Below are positions 37,540 to 45,984 of a stretch of 64,000 nt of DNA, piece after piece. The notes beneath the pieces are model-generated. The model was given only the letters and a program-made list of their open reading frames with translations, was not told where the DNA came from and did no database searches. The DNA comes from Oceanobacillus iheyensis HTE831 (GTDB lineage Bacteria; Bacillota; Bacilli; Bacillales; Amphibacillaceae). The translations under genes were made by a program, and so were the position numbers. Numbering within the stretch: position 1 is the first letter of the stretch; each line of letters begins with the position of its first letter. The stretch lies in NCBI RefSeq assembly GCF_000011245.1, contig NC_004193.1:2396501-2460500 (forward strand). Direction: 5' to 3'.

Positions 37540-37716
37540 CTATTTCGGTATTTGTGAATTTATTTCAGATGCCACTGATTTGGCTTCATGATATTCCTTG
37601 TCTCTCAGTTTTTCAACATGAATTTGTTTTTCTAAACTTCTTCCATATTCCTCATAATTCAATCCTCTAGATTGTCCAAGACCTTTTTCCATTTCCGAAG
37701 TAAAGGTTAAATCCAT
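37540..37716 (-). CDS. Small acidic/basic ORF with its own terminator, unknown
   Basis: 58 residues from ATG, beginning MDLTFTSEMEKGLGQSRG and ending EINSQIPK. Very hydrophilic, with a helix-prone middle (GRSLEKQIHVEKLRDKEYHE). The stop codon is 3 bases from a strong terminator, which favours a real gene. The start is unclear: the ATG at 37716 has no good ribosome-binding site, while AAAGGATG lies at proper distance from in-frame ATT codons just upstream, so an ATT start adding a few residues is possible. No family recognised. Confidence 0.5.
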   Translation of the reverse strand: MDLTFTSEMEKGLGQSRGLNYEEYGRSLEKQIHVEKLRDKEYHEAKSVASEINSQIPK

Positions 37717-37894
37717 TCCACTGGTAATAATAAATCATCCTTTCTTATTCGTTAACAATAAAAATGTTAACACAGTGACTATTCCCGAACAAAATGGATT
37801 TAAACCTTGATTTCTCATTAAATCTTCATTTTTTTAAGAATAAAGTACTTTAACTGAGTTTTCTATTCAATTCTTACATTTTACTCTTTAATAC

Positions 37895-38734
37895 TTAGTT
37901 TGTTGGAGTTGGAACCACCGCTCCATCGTAGTTCTCCGTGATAAACGTTTGAATTTCCTCTGACTGTAGCACTTCAACTAATGCTTTTAAGGCTTCATTA
38001 TCCTTATCTTCCGATCTAACTGCAATTACATTAACATAATCTGATTCCTCATCTTCAACAACCAATGCATCTTGCGTTGGATTTAATCCAGTATCAATAG
38101 CATAGTTCGTATTAATAACAACTAATGCATCTTCTTCACTGTGATACAATTCAGGTAAGAAACCTGGTTCTGTCTCAGGCGAGAATTGAAGGTTCTTCGG
38201 ATTTTCAACAATATCATCTATCGTTGCTGCAGATTTTTCCACACTTTCATCTAATTTAATTAAACCTTCTTTTTCAAATAAAGAAAGGACACGACCATGT
38301 TCAGCAACAGAGTTACTTAAAATAACTTCAGTACCTTCTGAAATTTCTTCAACACTAGTTATATTTTGGGAATACACACCCATTGGTTCCACATGTATAC
38401 CACCAATGGATTCAATTTCATAGCCAGTATCAGCAATTGTTTGTTCTAGAAAAGGGATATGTTGAAAATAGTTTGCATCAATACGTTCATCAGCCAAATC
38501 ATCATTAGGTAAAATATAATCTTGGTACTCTTCGATGTTTAATGTAATACCTTGTTCTTCTAATAATGGTTTCGCTTCTTCTAAAACTTCTGCATGCGGT
38601 ACACTGGACGCGCCAACAGTTATTTCTGTTGTTTCGTTAGAAGACCCATCCCCTGATGAACCTTCATCACTTGTTCCACAAGCTGCTAATAATCCCACAA
38701 ATGAAATAGCTAACAAAAATAATAATTTCTTCAT
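37895..38734 (-). CDS. metQ: Methionine-binding lipoprotein MetQ
   Basis: 279 residues. Signal peptide ending LLAAC at residues 15-19 gives a lipid-anchored solute-binding protein on the outer face of the membrane. NlpA/MetQ landmarks follow: VGASSVPHAEVLE, DYILPNDDLADERIDANYFQHIPFL (in pieces) and IEVEPMGVYS-like IHVEPMGVYS. It catches methionine for MetNI. AGGAG precedes the ATG. Third gene of the SAM-riboswitch operon, 160 bases after metI. Confidence 0.94.
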   Translation of the reverse strand: MKKLLFLLAISFVGLLAACGTSDEGSSGDGSSNETTEITVGASSVPHAEVLEEAKPLLEEQGITLNIEEYQDYILPNDDLADERIDANYFQHIPFLEQTIADTGYEIESIGGIHVEPMGVYSQNITSVEEISEGTEVILSNSVAEHGRVLSLFEKEGLIKLDESVEKSAATIDDIVENPKNLQFSPETEPGFLPELYHSEEDALVVINTNYAIDTGLNPTQDALVVEDEESDYVNVIAVRSEDKDNEALKALVEVLQSEEIQTFITENYDGAVVPTPTN

Positions 38735-38894
38735 CTCTGTATTCTCTCCTTATTAAACATATTATTTATTTCATCAAGTAGTAAAATCAATTGCATAATT
38801 AGTTATTTGGTATAAAACTTGAATATTACATTTATATCCTTACTTTTTAATGTTTTCAATTATGAAATTGACTCAAAAGTAACTTGAGTATTTT

Positions 38895-39563
38895 TTAACG
38901 CTTATCGAGTTTCCTTGTAATAGAGTCCCCGATGAATTGGAATATAAATACGATAAGAACGATAATAATTGTGCACCATAACACAACATCAAAGTCTCGA
39001 CGCTGGAATCCGAAATAATAAGCATAGTTTCCTAATCCACCTGCTCCGATTGCTCCTGCCATAGCGGTGTATCCTATCAAAGCAATTGTGGTAACAGTTA
39101 ATCCAGACACAAGTGCCGGTTTTGATTCAGGTAATAAAACTTTGAAAATAATCGTTCTCGTTTTCGCTCCCATTGCTTTTGCGGCTTCCACTACACCTTT
39201 ATCCACTTCATTTAGTGCAATTTCTACTAGTCGTGCATAGAAAGGAGCAGATCCAATTATTAGCGCAGGTAAAGCAGCATTAGGACCACGAATTGTTCCC
39301 ATCAGAAAATCGGTAAACGGAAATAGCAATAAAATTAATATAATAAACGGTATGGCTCTGAAGATGTTTACAAAGGCTGCAACAATACTATTCACGGTAC
39401 GGTTTTCCCAAATATTACCTTTCGATGTAAGGAATAATAGTAACCCAAGTAAAATCCCAAAAATAGCTGTCCCTACCATTGAAATCATTGTCATATAAAA
39501 CGTCTCATATGTTGCTTCAATTAAATCCTCTATTTTAATCCCTTCAAACAAACTACTTAGCAT
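38895..39563 (-). CDS. metI: Methionine ABC transporter permease (MetI/MetP)
   Basis: 222 residues, five transmembrane helices. The ABC permease EAA motif is readable in VVEAAKAMGAKTRTIIFKVLLPES near residue 135 (quoted in parts: EAAKAMGAKTR). It forms the methionine channel powered by MetN. GGAGG precedes the ATG, and the start overlaps the metN end by 11 bases. Named metP in B. subtilis. Confidence 0.95.
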   Translation of the reverse strand: MLSSLFEGIKIEDLIEATYETFYMTMISMVGTAIFGILLGLLLFLTSKGNIWENRTVNSIVAAFVNIFRAIPFIILILLLFPFTDFLMGTIRGPNAALPALIIGSAPFYARLVEIALNEVDKGVVEAAKAMGAKTRTIIFKVLLPESKPALVSGLTVTTIALIGYTAMAGAIGAGGLGNYAYYFGFQRRDFDVVLWCTIIIVLIVFIFQFIGDSITRKLDKR

Positions 39564-40581
39564 GTTGAATTACCTCCAATTCAACAGACTCTTGACTTTC
39601 AATAAAGCTTTTAGCTCGCTCAATTTCGCTTTCATTACCTGTTACTTGAACTACTAATGCTCCATAGCTGCCTGCTTGTGTCTGTGTAATATTTCCCTGG
39701 ATAATATTTAAATCTACAGAGAATTGTTTAGCTATTTGACTGATTAGGGTTTGATTTGTTGTTTCACCCAAGAAATGAACCCGATATAAAACTCCATCTG
39801 GATAATTTTCTATAATTGTTGATATATCACTATCCTCATTAGAACTCATAACTTGTTCAACAAACTTTCTAGTTACTAATTGCTTCGGATTTGTAAATAC
39901 ATCAAGGACTTGTCCTTCTTCCACTACTTTTCCTTGCTCCATAACAGCTACACGATTACAAATTTTACGGATAACATGCATTTCATGCGTAATTAAGATT
40001 ATCGTTAAATTTAATTTTTCATTAATGTCTTGCAGTAAAGATAAAATTTGATTCGTCGTTTCTGGATCCAGAGCAGAGGTAGCTTCGTCACACAATAATA
40101 CTTTAGGTGAATTTGCTAGGGCTCTAGCAATACCAACACGTTGTTTTTGTCCACCACTCAGTTGGGAAGGATAAGATTTCTCTCTCCCCTCAAGTCCAAC
40201 TAAACCAATCAACTCTTTTACTCTCCGTGCTTTTTCTTGCTTATCAACACCAGCAATTTCTAGTGGAAACCCAATGTTGTCCTCAACAGTGCGTGACCAT
40301 AATAAATTAAAGTGCTGAAAAATCATACCTATATCTTGTCGTGCAACTCGAAGATCATTTTTATTTAACTCTGTTATAACCTGATCTCCAATTGTTACTT
40401 TTCCAGATGTAGGTTCCTCTAGTCGATTTATCAAACGTACAAACGTACTTTTTCCGGCTCCGCTATACCCGATCACGCCATAAATATCGCCATTTTCAAT
40501 ATTGAGGGTCAATGAGTCTACAGCTTTGATGTCTTTTTTATTTAATGAAAATACTTTACTTAACCCTTCGATGGATATCAA
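39553..40581 (-). CDS. metN: Methionine ABC transporter ATPase MetN
   Basis: 342 residues. Walker A GYSGAGKST near residue 39, signature LSGGQKQR near residue 142, Walker B VLLCDEATSALD near residue 161, and a C-terminal NIL domain of about 75 residues that binds methionine and inhibits transport when the cell is full. The start is TTG at 40581 with GGAGG 8 bases upstream. First gene of metN-metI-metQ. Confidence 0.96.
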   Translation of the reverse strand: MISIEGLSKVFSLNKKDIKAVDSLTLNIENGDIYGVIGYSGAGKSTFVRLINRLEEPTSGKVTIGDQVITELNKNDLRVARQDIGMIFQHFNLLWSRTVEDNIGFPLEIAGVDKQEKARRVKELIGLVGLEGREKSYPSQLSGGQKQRVGIARALANSPKVLLCDEATSALDPETTNQILSLLQDINEKLNLTIILITHEMHVIRKICNRVAVMEQGKVVEEGQVLDVFTNPKQLVTRKFVEQVMSSNEDSDISTIIENYPDGVLYRVHFLGETTNQTLISQIAKQFSVDLNIIQGNITQTQAGSYGALVVQVTGNESEIERAKSFIESQESVELEVIQHAK

Positions 40582-40650
40582 TCTTTATTCCTCCTCTTAC
40601 TCTCCAGCAACCATTTCGTATAGTTTCCCCATAATTCGTCAAAATAAAAA

Positions 40651-40678
40651 CGCCTTTCTGTAAGAGAACAGAAAGACG
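40651..40678 (-). terminator. SAM-riboswitch terminator before metN
   Basis: CGCCTTTCTGT (40651-40661) and ACAGAAAGACG (40668-40678) form the stem; on the minus strand a T-run follows. It should form when SAM is bound. Confidence 0.88.
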
Positions 40679-40706
40679 TACGTATTTATCGTATATCGTC
40701 TGACGT

Positions 40707-40810
40707 TCTCTCATCTTTCATTTTCTGCAGGAATTGGCACCTTTCATTTAATTATGAAGGTTGCCGCGGTTTCAAAGGGCCAGTCCCTCCACCGCTCTAG
40801 ATAAGAGATA
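40707..40810 (-). promoter_or_regulatory. SAM-I riboswitch (S box) controlling metNIQ
   Basis: Minus strand shows every S-box block: TCTCTTATC at the 5' end of P1, AGAGCGGTGGAGGGACTGGC, CCTTTGAAACCGCGGCAACC, AAGGTGCCAATTCCTGCAG, and GATGAGAGA closing P1. SAM binding should favour the downstream terminator and switch methionine uptake off. Confidence 0.97.
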
Positions 40811-40851
40811 TCATATTGTTAATGGTTATTTTTTATTAATTCAGTGTACCT

Positions 40852-40880
40852 ATCTTAGCATGCGCCTATAGGACTGTCAA
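40852..40880 (-). promoter_or_regulatory. SigmaA-type promoter of the metNIQ transcript
   Basis: Minus-strand TTGACA (40880-40875) and TAAGAT (40857-40852) with a 17-base spacer, about 40 bases before the aptamer. Confidence 0.75.
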
Positions 40881-40889
40881 TTAATTTTT

Positions 40890-41198
40890 TTACGTCACAT
40901 TTGAGAATAATTCTGGTTGATATTGTATTAAATAATCATAGATATTCGCAGTTGAATAAAATGTATATATCCTTTCGACAATTTCACCATTTTCAACAAA
41001 TAATAAGCACGGTACACTTTCAATTTGGTTGTCGTGCATATATTCAGGGTGAACAGCTGCGTTCATTTCGTAGAAAATGTCTTGTCGGTGAAGCCGCTCT
41101 ATATTCTCCAACATCGCTCTTGCAACCGAACATGTTCCACAGAATGGTGTGTAAATATAAATCACACCTCGTTCCATTTGTTTATTCCATTCCTTCAT
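40890..41198 (-). CDS. yusE: Thioredoxin-like protein YusE
   Basis: 102 residues with thioredoxin fold features. Active site TPFCGTCSVAR near residue 20 (CGTC in place of CGPC) and the cis-Pro region ESVPCLLFVENGE near residue 65. Role in thiol exchange is inferred. AAGGTG precedes the ATG at 41198; the longer ORF to 41264 overlaps yusF and lacks a site. Order yusE-yusF-gcvH-yusI is that of B. subtilis. Confidence 0.88.
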   Translation of the reverse strand: MKEWNKQMERGVIYIYTPFCGTCSVARAMLENIERLHRQDIFYEMNAAVHPEYMHDNQIESVPCLLFVENGEIVERIYTFYSTANIYDYLIQYQPELFSNVT

Positions 41199-41223
41199 AC
41201 ATATCACCTTATCAATCTTTTCT

Positions 41224-41580
41224 TTAAAGTAAATAAGTCGGATTAACCGTAAACCGCGCTCCAATTAATGCATTTGCTAAAACCTTCATAGGTGTAGCTG
41301 CAACTTCTCGATACTCACTGCTCACATAAATATGCTCTGCATGAGGTAACTCTCTAGCTAATTGTTTTCTTAATTTCATACCAGAAGGATCCTCGTCTAC
41401 TAAGATATAGACATCCTTCTCATCTAATTCATACGTTTCTAGTAGTTCATCGAGTTTTTCAACGCCTAAAGTTCCATTTGTACAGACGATTATAACCTTA
41501 TCATCAATAATTTTTTCAATTTGCCGCTTATCTGACAAACCTTCTACAATAATTACTTTATTAGATTCATTTATCATCAT
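41224..41580 (-). CDS. yusF: Toprim-domain protein YusF
   Basis: 118 residues, mostly one Toprim domain: the Glu in VIIVEGLSDKRQIEK near residue 11 and the Asp pair in LVDEDPSGMKLRKQ near residue 58 are the metal-binding residues of topoisomerase/primase, RNase M5 and RecR folds. It resembles RNase M5-like small Toprim proteins, but no substrate is known. AAGGAGTGC lies about 10 bases before the ATG at 41580; the longer reading reaches almost to the IS end and is rejected. Confidence 0.88.
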   Translation of the reverse strand: MMINESNKVIIVEGLSDKRQIEKIIDDKVIIVCTNGTLGVEKLDELLETYELDEKDVYILVDEDPSGMKLRKQLARELPHAEHIYVSSEYREVAATPMKVLANALIGARFTVNPTYLL

Positions 41581-41681
41581 CGCATAGCACTCCTTATGCA
41601 AGCAAGAAACATGCTTATTAATCACGATTTGATTTGTATTATAAGGATGACTTCCATTTGAAAGAGCCATCAATACTAGTA

Positions 41682-41689
41682 TTTACATA
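41682..41689. repeat. Target-site duplication of ISL3 element 2, left copy
   Basis: TTTACATA directly precedes the left inverted repeat and recurs exactly at 43039-43046 after the right one. Confidence 0.9.
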
Positions 41690-43038
41690 GGCTCTACAAT
41701 GAATGTGGTGGTGCTTCTTGTCCTGTCAATGTTTTAAAGATGTAAAAAATGCACCGTTCTCTCTCTTTTGATACCCTAAAGTTGCGACACAAAAGGCAAA
41801 GGAGAGAGAACGAATGCAAAACCATTTTATCATAGAAATGTTAGGGATAAAAGATACTAATGTGAAGGTGTGGGATATATCTCAGGGTTCGGATGCTTTG
41901 ATTGTTGAACTTTATACCGAAAAACGTCAGCAGAAATGTCCGTTCTGTCGATGTAAAACGAAACGGGTTCATAGTTATCGAATTCAACCGATTCAAGGTC
42001 CCGTATTACCTAACCAACAGGTAAAACTTTTCCTTCGGAAACGCAGATATTTGTGTAAGGATTGTGGTAAGACCTTTTACGAACGACTTCAAATGATTGA
42101 TCGCTATCAACGTTGTACCACCTCTCTGCAAGCAGAAGCTTTGATGTATACATCTTCCAGCTCATTTAAAACAGCTGCGAGATGGACTGGGCTGACGGAC
42201 ACTCGCCTTTTGCGACTGTTTGATCGTCGAAACATAAAGACAAACCGAGTACTGCCGAGAGCGATAGCCATAGATGAATTTAAAGGGGACGCCGGAGGAG
42301 AACGGTTTCAAACGGTCATTGTCGATGTGGAAAATAAACATATTATTGATATTTTAGAAGATCGAAAAGTGGATACCATTAAAAAGTATCTGCGATCCCG
42401 CGATACAGGTCAGGTGGAAATTGTCGTTATGGATATGTCGAAGTGGTTCAAGAAAGCAGTCTGTGATGTGCTTAATCATCCTCTTATTATCGCCGATCGT
42501 TTCCATTTCATGCGTCAAGTATATTGGGCTTTGGATGAAGTGAGACGGCAGGTGCAGGCAGATGTCGATAAACCCATCCGTCTTCAAATGAAGAGAAGTA
42601 AGAAGTTATTGTGGAAGTCGCATTTTAATCTGGACGAAGATCAAGAAGAAAAAGTTGAAAAGCTTCTAGAGATTGATACCCGTTTAAGAGAGGCCTACCA
42701 ATTGAAGGTCATGATGGAGAAATGGTTTAAGGAAAGTGATCATCAAACGGCAAGTAAAAACCTAGATCATTGTTTAGCATCCTTAAAGAGGTCAGGGATT
42801 GAAGCCTTTCATCGTCTAAGAAAAACTTTTATAAATTGGAGACAAGAGATTTTACAAGCCTTTGTATATCCTTATAACAACGGATATATCGAAGGTGTGA
42901 ACAACACGATTAAAGTAATAAAACGCAATTCTTATGGAATCAAAGGCTTCGAGAGATTAAAGAAGAAAATCCTGTGGCAACAAGAAATGAAAAAGGTGAT
43001 GGGTTGATTCAACCCACCACCACATTTGACATAGAACC
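41690..43038 (+). mobile_element. ISL3-family insertion sequence 2 (1349 bp)
   Basis: Terminal inverted repeats of about 24 bp begin GGCTCTACAATGAATGTGGT (41690 on) and, read inward from the right end at 43038, GGTTCTATGTCAAATGTGGT. A perfect 8-bp target duplication TTTACATA flanks it, and one intact transposase gene fills it. It lies between yusF and gcvH and does not break a gene, though it may separate yusF from upstream promoters. Different in sequence from ISL3 element 1 despite the shared GG(C/T)TCT ends. Confidence 0.93.
41814..43007 (+). CDS. ISL3-family transposase
   Basis: 397 residues. Zinc-binding region CPFCRCKTKR near residue 41 and CKDCGKTFYERL near residue 80, helix-turn-helix around residues 110-135, DDE core with AIDEFKGDAGG, VVMDMSKWFKKAV and DRFHFMRQVYWALDEVRR, and C-terminal YIEGVNNTIKVIKRNSYG. 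Full length, no frameshift, so possibly active. AAGGAGAGAG precedes the ATG. Confidence 0.95.
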   Translation: MQNHFIIEMLGIKDTNVKVWDISQGSDALIVELYTEKRQQKCPFCRCKTKRVHSYRIQPIQGPVLPNQQVKLFLRKRRYLCKDCGKTFYERLQMIDRYQRCTTSLQAEALMYTSSSSFKTAARWTGLTDTRLLRLFDRRNIKTNRVLPRAIAIDEFKGDAGGERFQTVIVDVENKHIIDILEDRKVDTIKKYLRSRDTGQVEIVVMDMSKWFKKAVCDVLNHPLIIADRFHFMRQVYWALDEVRRQVQADVDKPIRLQMKRSKKLLWKSHFNLDEDQEEKVEKLLEIDTRLREAYQLKVMMEKWFKESDHQTASKNLDHCLASLKRSGIEAFHRLRKTFINWRQEILQAFVYPYNNGYIEGVNNTIKVIKRNSYGIKGFERLKKKILWQQEMKKVMG

Positions 43039-43067
43039 TTTACATATAATCATTATATGATAAAACA

Positions 43068-43106
43068 AAGGCTGACTATACACAATTAACGTGTAAAAGT
43101 CAGCCT
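43068..43106 (-). terminator. Intrinsic terminator of gcvH
   Basis: AGGCTGACT (43069-43077) pairs with AGTCAGCCT (43098-43106), extended by TACAC / GTGTA inside. T-rich sequence follows on the minus strand. It lies next to the IS right end. Confidence 0.75.
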
Positions 43107-43111
43107 AAAAA

Positions 43112-43492
43112 TTAGTCTTGTATAAATGCCTCGTAATTCTCTGCGGATAATAGCTCTTCAAGTTCCTTTTCATCAGATGGTTCAATCACTATCATCCAAG
43201 CTTTTTCATATGGAGATTCATTAACATACTCTGGGCTATCTTCCAAGTCATCGTTGATTTCGACTACTTTTCCACTTACGGGTGCATAGAGCTCAGATAC
43301 TGTCTTTACAGATTCTACACTACCAAAAGGATCATCGACTTTTAATTCTTCACCAATTTCAGGAAGTTCAACAAACACAATGTCTCCTAATTCATCTTGA
43401 GCAAAGTCTGTAATCCCAATGCGTAATTTTCCATCTTCTTGTTTTACCCATTCATGCTCCTTAGAATACAATAAATCTTGTGGCAAACTCAT
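43112..43492 (-). CDS. gcvH: Glycine cleavage system H protein
   Basis: 126 residues. The lipoyl-lysine is Lys63 in [18 protein letters not shown]. GcvH carries the aminomethyl group between the P, T and L proteins, and in bacilli it is also the carrier on which lipoic acid is first made before transfer to other enzymes. No gcvP/T genes are adjacent, as in B. subtilis. GGAGGG precedes the ATG at 43492. Confidence 0.97.
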   Translation of the reverse strand: MSLPQDLLYSKEHEWVKQEDGKLRIGITDFAQDELGDIVFVELPEIGEELKVDDPFGSVESVKTVSELYAPVSGKVVEINDDLEDSPEYVNESPYEKAWMIVIEPSDEKELEELLSAENYEAFIQD

Positions 43493-43561
43493 AAAAAATC
43501 CCTCCAAATTATCATTGCAATTTAACTATACAATTTATACTATCATTTTTCTAGTTAAAAT

Positions 43562-43918
43562 TTACTTCCAGACCTTCTCAAAAGAATCTTCTTTAAAACC
43601 AACAGTTATATTTTCCCCATCCGTAACGATTGGGCGTTTAATTAACATACCATCTGAACTTAATAGATCTGCTATTTCCTTCTCAGATAATTGATTGACT
43701 TTGTCTTTAATATTAAGTTCTCGATACTTTTTTCCACTTGTATTAAAGAATTTTTTTGCAGGAAGCTCACTGATGTTTATCCAATTTTGAATCTGATCTG
43801 AAGACGGAGTCTCATTCACAATATGTATTGCGTCATAGTCTATTTGATGATCATCAAACCATTTTTTTGCTTTTTTACATGTCCCACAATTCGGATACCA
43901 ATAAAATTTTAAAGCCAT
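43562..43918 (-). CDS. yusI: ArsC/Spx-family protein YusI
   Basis: 118 residues, ArsC/Spx fold. YPNCGTCKKAKKWFDDH at the N-terminus holds a CxxC pair, and IVTDGENITVGF-like IVTDGENITVGFKE at the C-terminus matches YusI. It lacks the RNA-polymerase binding Gly of Spx as far as can be told, so it is more likely a reductase-like relative. Two adjacent ATGs (43921, 43918) follow AGGAGG; the second has better spacing. Next to gcvH, as in B. subtilis. Confidence 0.88.
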   Translation of the reverse strand: MALKFYWYPNCGTCKKAKKWFDDHQIDYDAIHIVNETPSSDQIQNWINISELPAKKFFNTSGKKYRELNIKDKVNQLSEKEIADLLSSDGMLIKRPIVTDGENITVGFKEDSFEKVWK

Positions 43919-44217
43919 CATATTCCTCCTACATGATTTCTTATCGTGGACATTTTACCACATTTGACTCCGTTGTACATCTTGTAAGTGAATCAGTTCC
44001 ATAATAAGATACTTCGCTAATTTGATTTCCATCGCAGACCCTAGGCCCGGCTTCAGCTAAATTAAAAAACAAGTTGCTGTTGAATTAGCTAATATCGGTA
44101 CGACAAATCGGGCTAAACATACCATAAACAGCTTTTAATCCACTAAAAAATTTGTATATTATAAAAACACAACAAATAGCCTAGAATGAATTCTGCTCAT
44201 ATATGTTACACTAGTAC
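43919..44217. other. Intergenic stretch upstream of the holin-like toxin
   Basis: About 300 bases with no credible ORF or known RNA. It must hold the yusI promoter and the start of the toxin transcript. A GC-richer patch at 44034-44055 (around GACCCTAGGCCCGGC) is unlike its surroundings and may be a decayed repeat. Confidence 0.4.
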
Positions 44218-44223
44218 TATAAT
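44218..44223 (+). promoter_or_regulatory. -10 box candidate for the toxin transcript
   Basis: A perfect TATAAT lies 75 bases before the toxin ATG. The -35 region is weak (only TTCTGC, at poor spacing), so this is tentative. Confidence 0.4.
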
Positions 44224-44298
44224 AGACCGGCTTCACATGAGGGTGCTAGGTACACACATTTCCTTTAAAGGTATTTCCTTTGAAGGGGGGTGGTGCCT

Positions 44299-44385
44299 AT
44301 GGATATGGAAGGCGTATTGACGCTTATGATTTCTTTTGGAACACTGATTGCGTTTATTATGTCCGAAATCAACCAAAAAAAATAA
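44299..44385 (+). CDS. Holin-like type I toxin candidate (28 residues)
   Basis: A 28-residue peptide MDMEGVLTLMISFGTLIAFI followed by MSEINQKK. It is one hydrophobic helix with a charged tail, and the pattern xxLxLMISFGTLIAxI fits the putative holin-like toxins (Hol_Tox) of Firmicutes. GGGGGGTGG lies about 8 bases before the ATG. A GC-rich, structured 3' region and a strong terminator follow. Related loci in bacilli (txpA, bsrG type) are silenced by an antisense RNA overlapping the 3' end; such an RNA is not proven here. Confidence 0.75.
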   Translation: MDMEGVLTLMISFGTLIAFIMSEINQKK

Positions 44386-44465
44386 CCCCTCATGTGCTTT
44401 AGCCCGGCGCTGAGGGATTATTGCCTTCGGTGTGCCTTCCCCACTTTGGGGTTGGTCTATTGAAA

Positions 44466-44500
44466 GTCATCTCATGTTTTTGCATGAGATGACTTTTTCA
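44466..44500. terminator. Intrinsic terminator downstream of the toxin gene
   Basis: GTCATCTCATG pairs with CATGAGATGAC across a TTTTTG loop (within 44466-44493), followed by TTTTT. An A-run on the other side means it could also be read from the minus strand. Confidence 0.85.
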
Positions 44501-44572
44501 TTATCGTATTACTCTCTAACTATAATATACCATATTTTAATTATTATGATAAGTGAAAATCAAATTACAACT

Positions 44573-45046
44573 TTACTGATCTTCTTTTGTTGGACCCATA
44601 ACACCAGGGACAGATAAGCCAGCTTGTCTTAAAAGTACAGTCATTTGACCACGATGATGTGTTTGATGATCAATCATCTTTCTTAGTATTGCACCACGAG
44701 GGATAGGTGTTCCAAAACTATCCACTTTTTCGTTTAATGATTCATCAGTAAGTTGTTGTTCTACTTGCTCTTTAACAATTTGAGCCATGTCATTATACGC
44801 TTCTGCTATATCTTGCGCTTTCGTAGGAACTCGATCTGGATCATGTGACAGATCAATATCTAGGCCAGCTAGTTTCCCAAAAAAAGCTGGACTGTTTACC
44901 AAGTGCCAACCTAACCAACCAAGTGTGCTGTGACCTTCTACGATTGCTTGATCAAGCTTATCATCGGTTAAATTATTGATTACATTGGCTGTGCCATCTG
45001 CAGAATCATTCCATTCACTCAAAAAATCAGTTACTGTGCGATACAT
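44573..45046 (-). CDS. DinB/YfiT-family four-helix protein
   Basis: 157 residues. The three metal-binding histidines of the DinB-like fold are in GWHLVNS near residue 48 and DHQTHHRGQM near residues 127-132. Some members are thiol-dependent S-transferases using bacillithiol; others are of unknown function. No partner enzyme is adjacent. GGGAGGG precedes the ATG. Divergent from the Na+ channel gene. Confidence 0.88.
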   Translation of the reverse strand: MYRTVTDFLSEWNDSADGTANVINNLTDDKLDQAIVEGHSTLGWLGWHLVNSPAFFGKLAGLDIDLSHDPDRVPTKAQDIAEAYNDMAQIVKEQVEQQLTDESLNEKVDSFGTPIPRGAILRKMIDHQTHHRGQMTVLLRQAGLSVPGVMGPTKEDQ

Positions 45047-45190
45047 ATAAAAATTCCCTCCCGTTCATCTTCATAACTGTATGCTACCACATTTAGTATT
45101 TTAATATCCAATCATCTACTTTAAGTGACATCCCGCCCCCGACATCGTACAATAGTGACATACATAGATACAGGAGGAAGAAAATACAGA

Positions 45191-45979
45191 ATGAGAACAA
45201 TACAGAAACAATGTGCTGCGCTTGCCAATAGTAATATATTTTTAAATATTATTATTGTACTTATTATATTAAATGCAATTTTGGTCGGGTTAGAGACCTA
45301 TCCATTTTTTGCCCAATTTTCTACTTTTATTATTTGGGCAGATTGGACTTTGCTAACGATTTTCACTATCGAAATTATTATACGTTTAATTGGAAGTCAT
45401 TCTTTGAAAAGTTTCTTCATTGAACCGTGGAATGTATTTGATTTTATTATTGTTTTAAGCAGCATCATTCTAGCTGGTTCAAGTTACGTTATGGTACTAC
45501 GAATATTACGGGTTCTACGCGTACTGCGAGCGATATCAATTATTCCTTCTTTACGAAAAATGGTCAATGCCTTGCTATTAACAATACCTTCAATGGGTAC
45601 GATTATGCTTTTACTGGGGTTATTTTTCTATGTATATGGAGTTATTGGAACCATGTTATTTCAATCTGTTTCTCCAGAGTATTTTGGTTCGCTTCATCGT
45701 ACGTTATTAACCCTCTTCCAAGTGATTACATTAGAATCATGGGCAAGTGGAGTAATGTATCCCATCCTCGAGAAAGATCCAACGTCATGGTGGTATTTTG
45801 TTACCTTTATTTTAATCGGGGCATTTGTCATTATTAATTTATTTGTAGGTGTTGTTGTGAATAATGTAGAAGAAGCAAGTCGTGAAGAGTCTCCTTCACC
45901 AACTAATCTTAAATTAGAAAAAATGGAACAAGATATGGAAGAGATTAAAAAATTACTAAAACAACAGCATAAAGATTAA
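45191..45979 (+). CDS. Voltage-gated sodium channel, NaChBac type
   Basis: 262 residues, one six-helix channel subunit; four should assemble. S1-S3 lie in residues 16-95. The S4 sensor reads VLRILRVLRVLRAISIIPSLRK near residues 101-122 (in parts), with four Arg at three-residue spacing. The selectivity filter is TLESWAS at residues 180-186, identical to the NaChBac motif that selects Na+. S6 (IINLFVGVVVNNV) is followed by a C-terminal coiled coil. In alkaliphilic bacilli such channels bring Na+ back for flagellar motors and pH balance. The ATG at 45191 follows AGGAGG at rather long spacing (13 bases). Confidence 0.92.
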   Translation: MRTIQKQCAALANSNIFLNIIIVLIILNAILVGLETYPFFAQFSTFIIWADWTLLTIFTIEIIIRLIGSHSLKSFFIEPWNVFDFIIVLSSIILAGSSYVMVLRILRVLRVLRAISIIPSLRKMVNALLLTIPSMGTIMLLLGLFFYVYGVIGTMLFQSVSPEYFGSLHRTLLTLFQVITLESWASGVMYPILEKDPTSWWYFVTFILIGAFVIINLFVGVVVNNVEEASREESPSPTNLKLEKMEQDMEEIKKLLKQQHKD

Positions 45980-45984
45980 TTATG

